Positions 53,867 to 63,475 of a DNA stretch of 64,000 nt are shown here, piece by piece; position 1 is the stretch's first letter, and each line of letters opens with the position of its first letter. The notes beneath the pieces were generated by a model. It saw only the letters and a program-made list of their open reading frames with translations. It ran no database searches and was not told where the DNA came from. Source of the stretch: Promethearchaeota archaeon (GTDB lineage Archaea; Asgardarchaeota; Lokiarchaeia; Sigyniarchaeales; SOKP01); contig JAGXNO010000010.1 in NCBI GenBank assembly GCA_019894975.1, positions 18,704-82,703 of the forward strand, given 5' to 3'. A program made the position numbers and the translations under genes.

Positions 53867-54472
53867 ATGTCAGATGCGTTTATAATTATTCAAATTATGC
53901 TCATAACCATTGTTATGGTATTTTTAGGTATGATCCTAAACAAGCTCTTAGGTTTATCTAAAGATAAAGTATCAGAATTTAAGGAGCAAGCTTTTAACCT
54001 TCAAGAACGTATGAAAAATGCTCAAGTGTTAGCTGATCCACAATTGATGTTACAGGTACAACGGGAAACAATGCAATTTACAAAAAGCATAATGATTAAG
54101 CAATTTGTCCCTTTATGTTTAAGGTGTTTCATATTTATAGGTATCTTTGCTGTTCTGGGTTTTATTTATGCGGATTATGATAGCGGTTTATTACCATTTC
54201 CTCTGTTGATTTTTGGTACGGGATGGGTTGCAATATATTTTATATTTTCAATATCTTTTTCATTAATCATCTTTGGTATGAAGAAGCTTTACAAGAGAAT
54301 CACTGGAAAGCAGGTTTCCTCACAAGGTCATTTAAGAGAAATTATGGAGTTAGTGTCCCCAACTCAACAATCTTCTGGAATTTCATTCCAAGTTGCAAAT
54401 CCTGTACCGTTTAATACAGACGAGGACTCTTCCGAAAAATCAGATTCTTGGAAGGATCGAATTCAGAAATAG
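53867..54472 (+). CDS. DUF106/EMC3-type Oxa1-superfamily membrane protein
   Basis: 201 residues. TM segments near 5-25, 83-101, 110-130 and 132-145 flank a helical cytoplasmic loop (KVSEFKEQAFNLQERMKNAQ) and the family-like ADPQLMLQVQRETMQFTK. This matches the archaeal DUF106 family, related to EMC3/TMCO1/Get1 and YidC, which insert membrane proteins. The C-terminal 50 residues are disordered and acidic. Close to GtrA and coiled-coil genes but separated by spacers. Confidence 0.82.
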   Translation: MSDAFIIIQIMLITIVMVFLGMILNKLLGLSKDKVSEFKEQAFNLQERMKNAQVLADPQLMLQVQRETMQFTKSIMIKQFVPLCLRCFIFIGIFAVLGFIYADYDSGLLPFPLLIFGTGWVAIYFIFSISFSLIIFGMKKLYKRITGKQVSSQGHLREIMELVSPTQQSSGISFQVANPVPFNTDEDSSEKSDSWKDRIQK

Positions 54473-54554
54473 CTATTTTGATCCTCTAAATGAAATCTGA
54501 TGAATCTCTGTTTTATATGAGAAAAATTAGCATGAACTCACTAGGTGTTTAAAA

Positions 54555-55040
54555 TTGACAGAAGAGAATAATACTAAAAGGCAGATGACACTGTATTTTA
54601 CCTTTGCTGCTTTGATGATTGGGCTTAATTATTTAATTCAGAAATTGAATCAATTAGTAATTGCTCCTTCCATATGTGACATTGTTGGAGGTAATAGTTT
54701 TTTTGACCTAGTGTATTGTTCTACTGATCCTTTTAATATGCCAGAATTGGCCGGATCCATTATTGCCGTGGGTATTACGTATATCATTAAATTTTTCCTA
54801 GATAAATATATCGTTTTCAAAGGTGGAGGAACAGAATTGAGAGAAACTTCACTAGAATTTATCAAATATTTTGGTTTTGCAATTCTTACAACCCTTGAAA
54901 ACATCGGTATTCAATTTCTACTGACAAATTTTCTTAATTCTCCCTTAGAAGTAAGCTTTATTATTGCTTTATCTATCGGATACATAACTAAATTTTTCCT
55001 AGATAAGCGATATGTGTTTTTAAAAAAAATTGAAGAATAA
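54555..55040 (+). CDS. GtrA-like membrane protein
   Basis: 161 residues with four TM segments and the GtrA pattern FLDKYIVFKGGG ... GFAILTTLENIGIQFLLT ... FLDKRYVFL. GtrA proteins flip or support lipid-linked sugars in other organisms. TTG start with AGGTG eight bases before it. Follows DUF106 by about 80 bases. Confidence 0.82.
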   Translation: MTEENNTKRQMTLYFTFAALMIGLNYLIQKLNQLVIAPSICDIVGGNSFFDLVYCSTDPFNMPELAGSIIAVGITYIIKFFLDKYIVFKGGGTELRETSLEFIKYFGFAILTTLENIGIQFLLTNFLNSPLEVSFIIALSIGYITKFFLDKRYVFLKKIEE

Positions 55041-55075
55041 AAAAATTTAATAGACCGAAATGCGTTTTAATTCAT

Positions 55076-56176
55076 ATGCCAGATGAGCAAGAAGAACGAG
55101 AAGAAGAAGATAAATCGATAATTTCAGCCCTTGGACAACTTGGTTGGGTGGAAGAATCTGAGGAAGAAGATGTTCCAGAAGTCGGTGATGATCTTACAGA
55201 ACAGATTAACTTTTTTAAAGAAGAAAACAAGAGATTGATGGGAGAAATTAATGAGAAGAATGATACTATTAATGAAAAGATAGAAACTATCAATAACCTT
55301 GAATCTCACATCCAAAAAATGTCAAAGCAATCAGAAGACGAATCAGATCAAGATCAAACAATACAAAAGCTTTATGAAACAATAGAAAGTAAAAATGATG
55401 AGATTGAGAGATTAAATACTCTTTCTGAGAATGAATCAGGTAAATCAAAGAAGATAATTCAGGATCAGATTCAAAAAATACAAGAATTAACAGCACAAAT
55501 TGAGGAATTCCAATCTGGTCAGACTGATGTGATTAGTAAAAAAGATGTTCAAATCAAAGAGTTAGAAGAACAACTTCAGTATCTCGAAGGGGATACAATT
55601 CAAAAATCAAAGTTCCAAAAAGTTGAGGTTCTGTTAGAGAAAAAAGATGAAATTATAACAGAAAAAGAAAAAACTATTTTCACCTTAGAAAATTCATTAA
55701 AGACCGCAAATCAGAAGATGCAAGAAATCAATCAACAATATGAGACGTTTAATTTAGTGAAAAAAGATCTAGAGAAGAAATCAGCTCGTAATAAAGAATT
55801 AATAGTTGAGATTGAAGAATTAAAGCAAAAAAATATTACAAATTTGGAATTTGTAAATCGTCTTGAAGAAAAATTAGAAGATGCCCATAGAACTTCAGGA
55901 AATATTACTGGAAAATTCGAAGTCGAATTAAGTAGTCTAAGAAATATCTTGGATGGAAAAAATGATGAAATTATCTCTCTAAAAGAAAATTTTAAAAAAG
56001 TAAATGCAGAATTACAGGAATTAAAAACAATTGAAGAGAAAATATTAGGCGATATTCAGGATTTGAAAGACGAGAAACTTAAACTAGAATCTGATATTGA
56101 AAGTAAAGATAGTGAAATTATAGATCTAAAGAAGAGAATCAAGTTAATGCGTAGAGATATGCAAAAAACGAATTAA
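55076..56176 (+). CDS. Long coiled-coil protein
   Basis: 366 residues, almost entirely charged heptad-like sequence (for instance QIQKIQELTAQIEEFQ and VNRLEEKLEDAHRTSG), with an acidic N-terminus (MPDEQEEREEEDKS). No membrane segment or globular domain. Probably a rod or scaffold. Low-complexity sequence makes distant homology unreliable. Confidence 0.75.
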   Translation: MPDEQEEREEEDKSIISALGQLGWVEESEEEDVPEVGDDLTEQINFFKEENKRLMGEINEKNDTINEKIETINNLESHIQKMSKQSEDESDQDQTIQKLYETIESKNDEIERLNTLSENESGKSKKIIQDQIQKIQELTAQIEEFQSGQTDVISKKDVQIKELEEQLQYLEGDTIQKSKFQKVEVLLEKKDEIITEKEKTIFTLENSLKTANQKMQEINQQYETFNLVKKDLEKKSARNKELIVEIEELKQKNITNLEFVNRLEEKLEDAHRTSGNITGKFEVELSSLRNILDGKNDEIISLKENFKKVNAELQELKTIEEKILGDIQDLKDEKLKLESDIESKDSEIIDLKKRIKLMRRDMQKTN

Positions 56177-56248
56177 TAAATCTCTTAATCCAAATCTCTA
56201 AATAAAATAAATAAAAAAGATAAAAAATAAAATAGAAAGATTATAACC

Positions 56249-57256
56249 TTACTTTTCTCTCCAGATTACACCACATTGCCCACAACTATACTTCTTCCCA
56301 TAAACTCGGGGATAATCTAGAATAATATTAGATTTATCGGTACTCTCATGAATCATATGAGGATCATCAATTCCACATTCGGGACATTTTCTGCGACCTT
56401 CCAATTTTTCTACTGTTAGAATAGATGTATCGGTCTTACCAGGAATCCCTGGAGCAGCTGCAGAGGATCTCATTTCTGATATATCGGCTTTTACTTCTTC
56501 TGGAGTCACATCTCTGACTTCTGATTTAAATTCTGGTTGGATTGTCGCGGCAACTCTGTCATCTTCATCTTCACCTTCTAACACAGATTCAGCTTTTAAT
56601 TGCACAGCATCAGATTCTTTATAGTCTTCACCTTTATCTATAGCAGCTTTAAACTCTGCATCATCTCCTTCTTCAAAAATAGTTTCTTGCTGCAATCCAG
56701 CTCTATCAGCGTCTATAGAACGTGCCCATTGACCAGCTCTGACTTTTTCTGTAACGGTGCATGCATTCCCTTGCCAAATATATACTTTAGTACCTAAATC
56801 AGCAACGAAACAATCTTCTGATTCGAGTGAGTTTTTAGAAAAGGGAACTTGAATCATTTTCATAGCATTTATATCTTCGAATTCCTCGGCAGAAACCCGA
56901 TAAAGAATATTCTTCCACTCATTGAATTGCGCAAAATCGCCTGTAGTTACATCTTTAAGTAGTGTTTTAGCATAATTTTTTTCTACCATTTTCATGGCTC
57001 CCATCGGAGCGATTAATCCAAGAAATTCTTTTGTTTCAAAACCTTGATCTACTGTAATTATTTTTGCAGCTCCACCACGTTGTTGGTCTAATGTTCTAGC
57101 TTGAGCAGCGCCAGAAGTTTTTTCATCTACCGAACATTTATTTCCAATCCAAATGAATATAGTCTTTTCAGCATCGACCAGATAAACATCCCCGCTACTA
57201 AATACGTTCTTATTGATTTCTTTTAATTCACCTTTATCGACAAGAAATAGTTTCAT
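56249..57256 (-). CDS. Two-repeat gelsolin-like protein with C-terminal zinc ribbon
   Basis: 335 residues. Two gelsolin-like repeats: residues 1-85 (GDVYLVDAEKTIFIWIGNKCS ... GAAQARTLDQQRGGAAKIITVDQ) and 110-205 (EDCFVADLGTKVYIWQGNACT ... RAGLQQETIFEEGDD). A linker rich in acidic residues precedes a zinc ribbon (RRKCPECGIDDPHMIHE ... YSCGQCGVIWREK) resembling TFIIS-type ribbons. Asgard gelsolins regulate actin; the added ribbon is not usual for gelsolins, though the Asgard group includes such forms. Compare the single-repeat gene at 1.2 kb. Confidence 0.82.
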   Translation of the reverse strand: MKLFLVDKGELKEINKNVFSSGDVYLVDAEKTIFIWIGNKCSVDEKTSGAAQARTLDQQRGGAAKIITVDQGFETKEFLGLIAPMGAMKMVEKNYAKTLLKDVTTGDFAQFNEWKNILYRVSAEEFEDINAMKMIQVPFSKNSLESEDCFVADLGTKVYIWQGNACTVTEKVRAGQWARSIDADRAGLQQETIFEEGDDAEFKAAIDKGEDYKESDAVQLKAESVLEGEDEDDRVAATIQPEFKSEVRDVTPEEVKADISEMRSSAAAPGIPGKTDTSILTVEKLEGRRKCPECGIDDPHMIHESTDKSNIILDYPRVYGKKYSCGQCGVIWREK

Positions 57257-57355
57257 ATAAAATTCTCACTTTTAATTTTAATAAAATTTTTACTTTAAAT
57301 CTATTATAAAACTAGGTGTATAAAAATTTGTGTTAAAAAAAAACCTCTTCCTAAA

Positions 57356-58735
57356 TTAAAAATCATTTAGAGCGAGATTTATTCTTTTCACCACTTCTGG
57401 GATATTGCTAAGATCGATTGAACAATACGCAATTCGAATTCCGTTTATACCCTCATCTGGTTTTTCGATGGGAATTACACCTACTTTATATTTCTGCAGT
57501 AAATGATCCCCAAATTCAGTTGCTTTAATTTTTTTTGGGTTCAAATTTAGAAATAAGAAAAATCCCCCAGAATTTGGGTCAATAGAAATATCTTTATCGT
57601 CGATTTTCATTAGTTCTGAATTAATTTTCTCATATCTTTTCTTGAGTAAGTTAAAAACCTTTTCTCTAGAGGAGAGAAATTTCTCTATCCCTTTTTCTTT
57701 AAACATTTTTTGAGTAATAGTTTGATAAAAGTGATTACAGCTAGAAATTGTCGCTCGATTGAGCCCTTCTGATTTATTATTTATTTCAGATTTAAGATCC
57801 TCTAATTCTTCATCATTTTTTGTCCAACTTGGTTTTAAACCAAAAGTAAGAAAACCAATTCTCGCACCATACATTAGAAGTTCTTTAGTGACACCATCTA
57901 GTTTTATAGGTATAACATCTTCCTCTAATTGATGCAGATCATAGAATATAGATCTAGTTGATGAATCATTCGTGTACACATATGGTTCGTAAGCATCATC
58001 TACTATCACAAATATAGGCTTCTTTAGACTTCGTTGCCTTTCCTGTAGAAGGGATACAATTTCATTACTCTCCTTTTTAGTAGGTACATATCCAGTTGGA
58101 TTATTTGGGAAATTTAATATGATAACAATTTTTTCTTGGGATTTAGCAACATCTTTTATAGCATCATCTAGACTATTAAGATTAAAATTCTGACCACTAA
58201 AAAACTCAAAAGATTTAATCCTCGCACCAATATTTTTCTCGATTATATTATCGTAATTGCCCCATCTCTTATTTGGAGCAATAATAAATTCTCCAGAATC
58301 CAAAAGTAAAGCGCAACTATGATAAATTCCATTAGTAACACCAGCAGTAACTATAGGTTTTGTTATATATCTTTCTAATCTTAGCAATAGATCTTTTTCC
58401 CGATTTTTATCGTATTTCGCCTTTCTTACAATCCAATCCTTCCATATTTCTCTGATTTCATTTAAACCACCTATGGAGGCATAAGGTACAATTTGTTTAA
58501 CGTTTACGCTAAAAAATTCTGAGAGCTCATCTAGGTAACATGGTAACCATTCTGAACTTCCTCCATCAATAAAATCTTTTTCAAATCCAAACGCTGATCC
58601 TATTGTCCCGATTATTTCCGCTTCTTTCTTTGCTCTTCCAGACCAATAAAAAATTCCCTGAGGTAAAAATAGTCTTCTGCCTAATTCTGAATAGGCATTA
58701 TAGAGTGGTGTTTTCTTAAGAATATTAAATTCCAT
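57356..58735 (-). CDS. PLP-dependent aminotransferase class I/II
   Basis: 459 residues, fold-type I: ILNFPNNPTGYVPTKKE, VIVDDAYEPYVY and the lysine region KLDGVTKELLMYGARIGFLTFG. The N-terminus (YNAYSELGRRLFLPQGIFYW) differs from the shorter aminotransferase at 10 kb. Substrate unknown. Confidence 0.85.
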   Translation of the reverse strand: MEFNILKKTPLYNAYSELGRRLFLPQGIFYWSGRAKKEAEIIGTIGSAFGFEKDFIDGGSSEWLPCYLDELSEFFSVNVKQIVPYASIGGLNEIREIWKDWIVRKAKYDKNREKDLLLRLERYITKPIVTAGVTNGIYHSCALLLDSGEFIIAPNKRWGNYDNIIEKNIGARIKSFEFFSGQNFNLNSLDDAIKDVAKSQEKIVIILNFPNNPTGYVPTKKESNEIVSLLQERQRSLKKPIFVIVDDAYEPYVYTNDSSTRSIFYDLHQLEEDVIPIKLDGVTKELLMYGARIGFLTFGLKPSWTKNDEELEDLKSEINNKSEGLNRATISSCNHFYQTITQKMFKEKGIEKFLSSREKVFNLLKKRYEKINSELMKIDDKDISIDPNSGGFFLFLNLNPKKIKATEFGDHLLQKYKVGVIPIEKPDEGINGIRIAYCSIDLSNIPEVVKRINLALNDF

Positions 58736-58849
58736 TATTTTTTCTTCCTATTTTAAATATTTTTTCTAATCTTTAACTATAAATAAATAATGTATATTAA
58801 TGAAATTTATTTACTGAATTTAAATAAAAATAAGTATTAAAGAATAAAT

Positions 58850-59320
58850 ATGAATGAAGAAAATAACCTAAAAGAATCCGATCCTAAAGAAACAGGTGAA
58901 AAACCTTTTAGGAAGGGATGGAATAACCTAATAGACGGTTTCAAAGGTGGATTTGAAAAATTTCAACTATCATTAGAGGAACAATCCAAGAAAAACAAAG
59001 AAGTATGGGAAGAAAATAAAGACAAAGTGAACAAATTTTTCACAGATGTTAAACAAGATTTGGAAAAAAAAGTAAGTGACTGGAATGCGGATATGGAGAA
59101 AAAGAAAATAGAATCAAAGGAACAATGGGATGCTTATACAAGTAAAGTCAGTCAAGATTTTAAAAATTGGCAGGAGAAAACAAAAGACGATTGGAATTCC
59201 GGTTTGAATTCGTTTAAAAAGGGATTTTTTAAAGTGTATTTTTGGTTCCTATTGTTGACAATTCCGCTCCTTATTATTGTTGTCATAGTATTGGCAGTTG
59301 TAAGTAGATTGTTAGGATAA
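58850..59320 (+). CDS. Tail-anchored helical protein
   Basis: 156 residues. The first 120 form amphipathic helices rich in Lys, Glu, Asp and Trp (for example FKNWQEKTKDDWNSGLNSF), then a single C-terminal TM helix (VYFWFLLLTIPLLIIVVIVL). Cytoplasmic body anchored to the membrane by its tail. Function unknown; the design resembles peripheral membrane-shaping or tether proteins but this is only structural analogy. Confidence 0.7.
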   Translation: MNEENNLKESDPKETGEKPFRKGWNNLIDGFKGGFEKFQLSLEEQSKKNKEVWEENKDKVNKFFTDVKQDLEKKVSDWNADMEKKKIESKEQWDAYTSKVSQDFKNWQEKTKDDWNSGLNSFKKGFFKVYFWFLLLTIPLLIIVVIVLAVVSRLLG

Positions 59321-59350
59321 TTTTGAAATTCTATTCATTTCAGGAAAACT

Positions 59351-60010
59351 ATGCTGGATATACTTCTTTTCTCTTTTTTAATTGCCTTAACAGGTGCGTT
59401 AACACCCGGACCATTGTTGACATTCACAATTTATAAATCTTTACAGGAAAAAAGGGGTTATCTTGCAGGGTTTTTCATAATATTAGGACATGCTCTAATT
59501 GAATTAATTTTAATAGTAGTACTGTTGGCGGGAGCTACAATTTTGTTTCAAAATATAATATTTTTGACTATTATCGGCATAATTGGGGGCTCATTTCTTA
59601 TAATTTTCGGTATCTTAGTTATTAGAAACACAACTAAAACAGATCCACACGTAGATTTCAATCTTCAGGATGAGACTATTAAAGGATACAAAGGTAACAG
59701 TTTTTTAGGAGGAATTATTGTTAGTCTCAGCAACCCATACTGGGAATTCTGGTGGGCAGTAATTGGATTAGGATTTATGGTTAATTATAATATATCTTTC
59801 TCAAATCCAGTGGGTTTAATACTTTTTTTTATAGGGCATGAATTAGGAGATATTGTGTGGTATTTACCCGTATCTACATTTGTGTATCTTGGAGGGAAGA
59901 AGCTAAATCCTAAAATCTATAAATACATTCTAATTATTTGTGCAGGTTTTATGATAATATTTGGTTTATATTTATCTTTCAATATAATTCTGTTTCCACC
60001 TAGTGTATGA
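59351..60010 (+). CDS. LysE/RhtB-family exporter
   Basis: 219 residues with six TM helices and the LysE signature near the N-terminus (IALTGALTPGPLLTFTIYKSL) plus GHALIELILIVVLLAGA and SNPYWEFWWAVIGLG. LysE proteins export amino acids or similar small molecules. Substrate unknown. Confidence 0.85.
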   Translation: MLDILLFSFLIALTGALTPGPLLTFTIYKSLQEKRGYLAGFFIILGHALIELILIVVLLAGATILFQNIIFLTIIGIIGGSFLIIFGILVIRNTTKTDPHVDFNLQDETIKGYKGNSFLGGIIVSLSNPYWEFWWAVIGLGFMVNYNISFSNPVGLILFFIGHELGDIVWYLPVSTFVYLGGKKLNPKIYKYILIICAGFMIIFGLYLSFNIILFPPSV

Positions 60011-60094
60011 TCTGAGTATTATGCATATATTTTAGAGCATTTTGATGTTTTTTCCTCATAAATTCAAATGCAGAGATAAATTAAACTTGTGTTT

Positions 60095-60385
60095 ATGAGT
60101 GCGATGGAAAAAAATCTAATAAGTAACGAAGCTCGTAAATTTCTCATACGAAAACTATTAACTATATGCCCTGTTTGCCAGAAACGTATCTATGGAAAAG
60201 ATATCGACATCTTAAAAATCGATTCATCTAAAATTAATCATTGGCCCTTAAGGTATATCCATTGTCATAAGACTAATAGTGTACCCTTTCATGCCCTAAC
60301 CATCTTTTTAGATGCAAATTTTAGCGTTAGGGGAAATGAAGTATCAGAATTTATAAAAATTGAAAACCAAAAAGAATTAATCTAA
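60095..60385 (+). CDS. Small possible metal-binding protein
   Basis: About 96 residues with CPVCQKRIYGKDIDI near the N-terminus and YIHCHKTNSVPFHALTIFLD later. Two Cys in CPVC plus Cys/His in IHCHK could bind zinc. Three starts are possible (GTG at 60089, ATG at 60095, ATG at 60104). It overlaps by four bases the end of the convergent coiled-coil-RING gene. No family recognised. Confidence 0.55.
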   Translation: MSAMEKNLISNEARKFLIRKLLTICPVCQKRIYGKDIDILKIDSSKINHWPLRYIHCHKTNSVPFHALTIFLDANFSVRGNEVSEFIKIENQKELI

Positions 60386-62448
60386 TATTCTTCTAATTCG
60401 TAATCTTCCTGTTCTTCAAAAAGATCTGAATGAGGTTCAAGAAAATGGTTTTGACACATTGGACACGAATTATATTTTGAAAGCCAAAATGCTACACACA
60501 GGTAATGGTATGTACTCCCACAGAAAGGACAGGTGATAACTTTATCCTTAGCAAAATTTATATATTTATGACAAACTGTACATTGAACTTCTGAACTTGA
60601 TATTCCTTTGCTTAATTTCACACGATTTGACAAAAGCTTTTCTAGTTTTGATAGTTCCACCTGATAAAGTCCTAGAGAATTATTTAAATGGTTTATCTTT
60701 GAATTTATTTCGGCAATTCTTTCTCTTAGCTCATCTTCTGTTAATTTCTCTGCAAGAAATGCTGATAGTGCGAAATTTAAGGGCAATCCTTCAAATTTCT
60801 CAGTTTGTTCAGAAATTTCGGTAATTGTAGCGAATAGAAAACCCTCCTTATCAAGTAATTCTTTGAAACTTTTAAATAACTTGTTTATTAGAAGGGATAT
60901 AAGAAAAGTTAATTGATCTCTTTTACGATTAAAGTTATCTTCCCATAACTTTATAATTTGGTAAATTTCTATATCTTGAGTCTTTTTAGTTTCAAGTGTT
61001 TTATAAACGTCATCTTTTATCGTTTGTATCTTCTCACTATACTTCTTTAGGATCTCTCTTATCTGAGTTAATTGAGGAAATTCTTCTTTAATTATCAGTG
61101 AAGTCTCATCCTCATATGTTCTAATTATGTCATTAAGCTCTGAAATTTTTCCTTTAATGAAATTTCTAATATTTATCCTCACATCTTCATCTTTTACAGT
61201 CTTGATGAAGGATAAATATTCATTTTTTCTGCGATATATTTCAGATCCTACATTAGAAAATATCTTTCTCCAGGATTCAGTTATACTATCGTATGGTTTG
61301 AGATAATTTTCCAAGGTTAGGACCCAATCTTCGATTTCCTGAATTTTTGAGTAGAATTGGTCTATTTTCGTATAGTAGAAATTCGCAATCTTCTCAAATT
61401 CTTCAGGTTCAGTGTCATCATGAATTTTTTCTTGGAATTTCTTCTCTAATCCTAAAATATAGTAATCTACAATTTTTGGGAGGAAAATACCTATTTTTTG
61501 TTTTTTAAGATCTTCAAGATCAGCACCAATTTGTTTGTCTTTTAAATTAAACTCCTTAATTTCCGCAATGATATCTTCGGATTTCTCCAAATTTAAGTCT
61601 TTTAGAAGGGGTTTTATGAAATTTTTAAGGTTTTGGATAATTTCCTTCCGTTCTAAGATGTTTATAAACTCATCTCCTTGATATTCTTCTATAGTTTTAT
61701 TCTGATTTAAGAGATAAGTCAACTCAGAAAAGAAATTAATTTTTTGTTCATTTTTTGATAAAAAATACTGGTGAATTTCATCATAATGAAACGTTAATAG
61801 TGATTCCTGTTTGTCTTTTTTCCTTTTTTTAATAAATACTTCATTTAAGCTTTTAATAAAAACATATAACTCTTTAAACTCATCCCAATTTTCTAAAGCT
61901 TTAGGAATTCCATCTATTTTAAAGTTCAAGTTTTTAATTTTATTTATTTCGTTCCAGAGATAAAGTTGATCATCATAAACATTTTGGGGCTTTTTTAATG
62001 AATTTATTATATTAGACGCAATATCATTGCTTTTACGAAGTAGGCCAATCGTATCTGATAACAAGTTGTTTATGAAAATATTTCCGTTTTTCAATAGTCT
62101 TTTTACATTGGAGCAATTTGAATTTAAATCCTGTAGATTATTTATTATCGAATTTAACTGAGCTAAAATCCCTGATTTTATGTAAAAATAATCTTTAGAA
62201 TTATTATCTTCTTCCGAATGGATTATATACATATTCAAAAAATTAGAAATATCGTCTAAATACTTAGTATAAGAATCTAATATAGTGGGAGATAACTGTA
62301 GCTGGTCTTCAATATATTCTGTAATTTCTGATTCTTCAGCATTTTTAGATTTAAATCCAATTAACCTTTTCTTAATTTCAATAATCTCACTTTTAGAAAA
62401 AGTCTTAATTTCTTTGGCATCAGTAAAAATGTTATTCGTTAAGTTCAA
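60382..62448 (-). CDS. Large coiled-coil protein with C-terminal RING-like zinc finger
   Basis: 688 residues. The first 620 are long charged helices with several coiled-coil stretches. Residues about 630-675 form a cross-brace-like zinc motif: VQCTVCHKYINFAKDKVITC then PFCGSTYHYLCVAFWLSKY and NSCPMCQNHF, giving C-x2-C, C-x2-C, H-x2-C and C-x2-C. This matches RING-finger spacing and the HYLCVAFWL-NSCPMC core common in E3 ligases. Asgard genomes hold ubiquitin-like systems, so an E3 role is plausible but unproved. It is next to a proteasome beta gene. Confidence 0.75.
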   Translation of the reverse strand: MNLTNNIFTDAKEIKTFSKSEIIEIKKRLIGFKSKNAEESEITEYIEDQLQLSPTILDSYTKYLDDISNFLNMYIIHSEEDNNSKDYFYIKSGILAQLNSIINNLQDLNSNCSNVKRLLKNGNIFINNLLSDTIGLLRKSNDIASNIINSLKKPQNVYDDQLYLWNEINKIKNLNFKIDGIPKALENWDEFKELYVFIKSLNEVFIKKRKKDKQESLLTFHYDEIHQYFLSKNEQKINFFSELTYLLNQNKTIEEYQGDEFINILERKEIIQNLKNFIKPLLKDLNLEKSEDIIAEIKEFNLKDKQIGADLEDLKKQKIGIFLPKIVDYYILGLEKKFQEKIHDDTEPEEFEKIANFYYTKIDQFYSKIQEIEDWVLTLENYLKPYDSITESWRKIFSNVGSEIYRRKNEYLSFIKTVKDEDVRINIRNFIKGKISELNDIIRTYEDETSLIIKEEFPQLTQIREILKKYSEKIQTIKDDVYKTLETKKTQDIEIYQIIKLWEDNFNRKRDQLTFLISLLINKLFKSFKELLDKEGFLFATITEISEQTEKFEGLPLNFALSAFLAEKLTEDELRERIAEINSKINHLNNSLGLYQVELSKLEKLLSNRVKLSKGISSSEVQCTVCHKYINFAKDKVITCPFCGSTYHYLCVAFWLSKYNSCPMCQNHFLEPHSDLFEEQEDYELEEY

Positions 62449-62562
62449 AATATTATACCCGTTCTATGGATTCTAATACATAATAAAAGGAAGAAATCAT
62501 ATAATAAATTATTATTTATTATAACGCCGGTTAGTAAATCAAAAGACTAAGGACTGAAAAGG

Positions 62563-63180
62563 TTATTCACCTAATTCATTAACCTCTAAATACTTCTCTT
62601 TTGAACCATCCTTTGTAATAGTTAAAATATCAATACCATTCCCCGACATTACGTCTCGGGAAATTGAATTCCTAATTGCTTTTTCAACCAATTTTTCACC
62701 GGCAGCCGTAGTCATCCCAGGTTTATATTCTGCTTCTAAAATACCGATTGACAATAACATCCCCGTTCCAGTAGTTCCATAATCATCTGGCATTAAACTA
62801 CCAATGGCATCTAGTGTATACAATTCAGGTCCCCCTACATCCATCCCTGCGACAACTAAGTTCGTGAATAGTGGAGCCATTTTCCTTGAATATAGATAGT
62901 TTGATACCATTTTTCCCATGCTTCTTGTCGATATCCTATCCCCGGCATCTAGAAGATATAAATTTGCTTGTGCTCTTAGTATCTTCACAAGAATCTGAAA
63001 ATCCCCGATCAACCCGTAACATGCCATACCTATGTGTTCGGTTATTTTGAACACTTTTCTCGTTGATTTATTCGTAACAGTATATCCCCACGTTGCTCTT
63101 CGGTCATTACCTAATACAACACCATCCTTACATTTGATTCCTATTCCTGTTGCTCCAGGAACCATTATTTGTTGAGCCAT
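62563..63180 (-). CDS. Proteasome beta subunit, probably inactive (Thr1 replaced by Ala)
   Basis: 205 residues with the beta-type fold: GIKCKDGVVLGNDRRATWGY, KVFKITEHIGMACYGLIGDF, and LDAIGSLMPDDYGTTGTGM. The normal beta N-terminus is a propeptide ending in Gly, then Thr1 and Thr2 and the K33/D17 pair. Here the segment reads VPGATGIGI. Aligning C-K-D-G (positions 8-11) and K33 (in TRKVFK) puts Ala, not Thr, at position 1. Non-catalytic beta subunits with this feature occur in Crenarchaeota. A separate active beta gene is then needed elsewhere. ATG at 63180 is chosen over GTG 63192 by length. Confidence 0.85.
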   Translation of the reverse strand: MAQQIMVPGATGIGIKCKDGVVLGNDRRATWGYTVTNKSTRKVFKITEHIGMACYGLIGDFQILVKILRAQANLYLLDAGDRISTRSMGKMVSNYLYSRKMAPLFTNLVVAGMDVGGPELYTLDAIGSLMPDDYGTTGTGMLLSIGILEAEYKPGMTTAAGEKLVEKAIRNSISRDVMSGNGIDILTITKDGSKEKYLEVNELGE

Positions 63181-63475
63181 CGATATGTTCACTCTAAGTT
63201 ATTGAATTATTATATCTATTTTGTAATTATAAATAAACAGACCTAATTAAAATTTTTCTTTTAAATTATAATGTTTAACAATCTACATCATTAAACTAAA
63301 AGGATTTATTCAAGTTCAACTTAAAGATTTTTCTATATTTCGAGTAATCACATGATAATTAAAGGATTAATACCGCAAGTTTATAATCCCTAGTAAAAAC
63401 AATAGAAAAAAAATCTGTAAATTTTCCTGTCACAATTTGTGAATTTTCAAAATAAACCTAAAGTATAAAAAAAAA

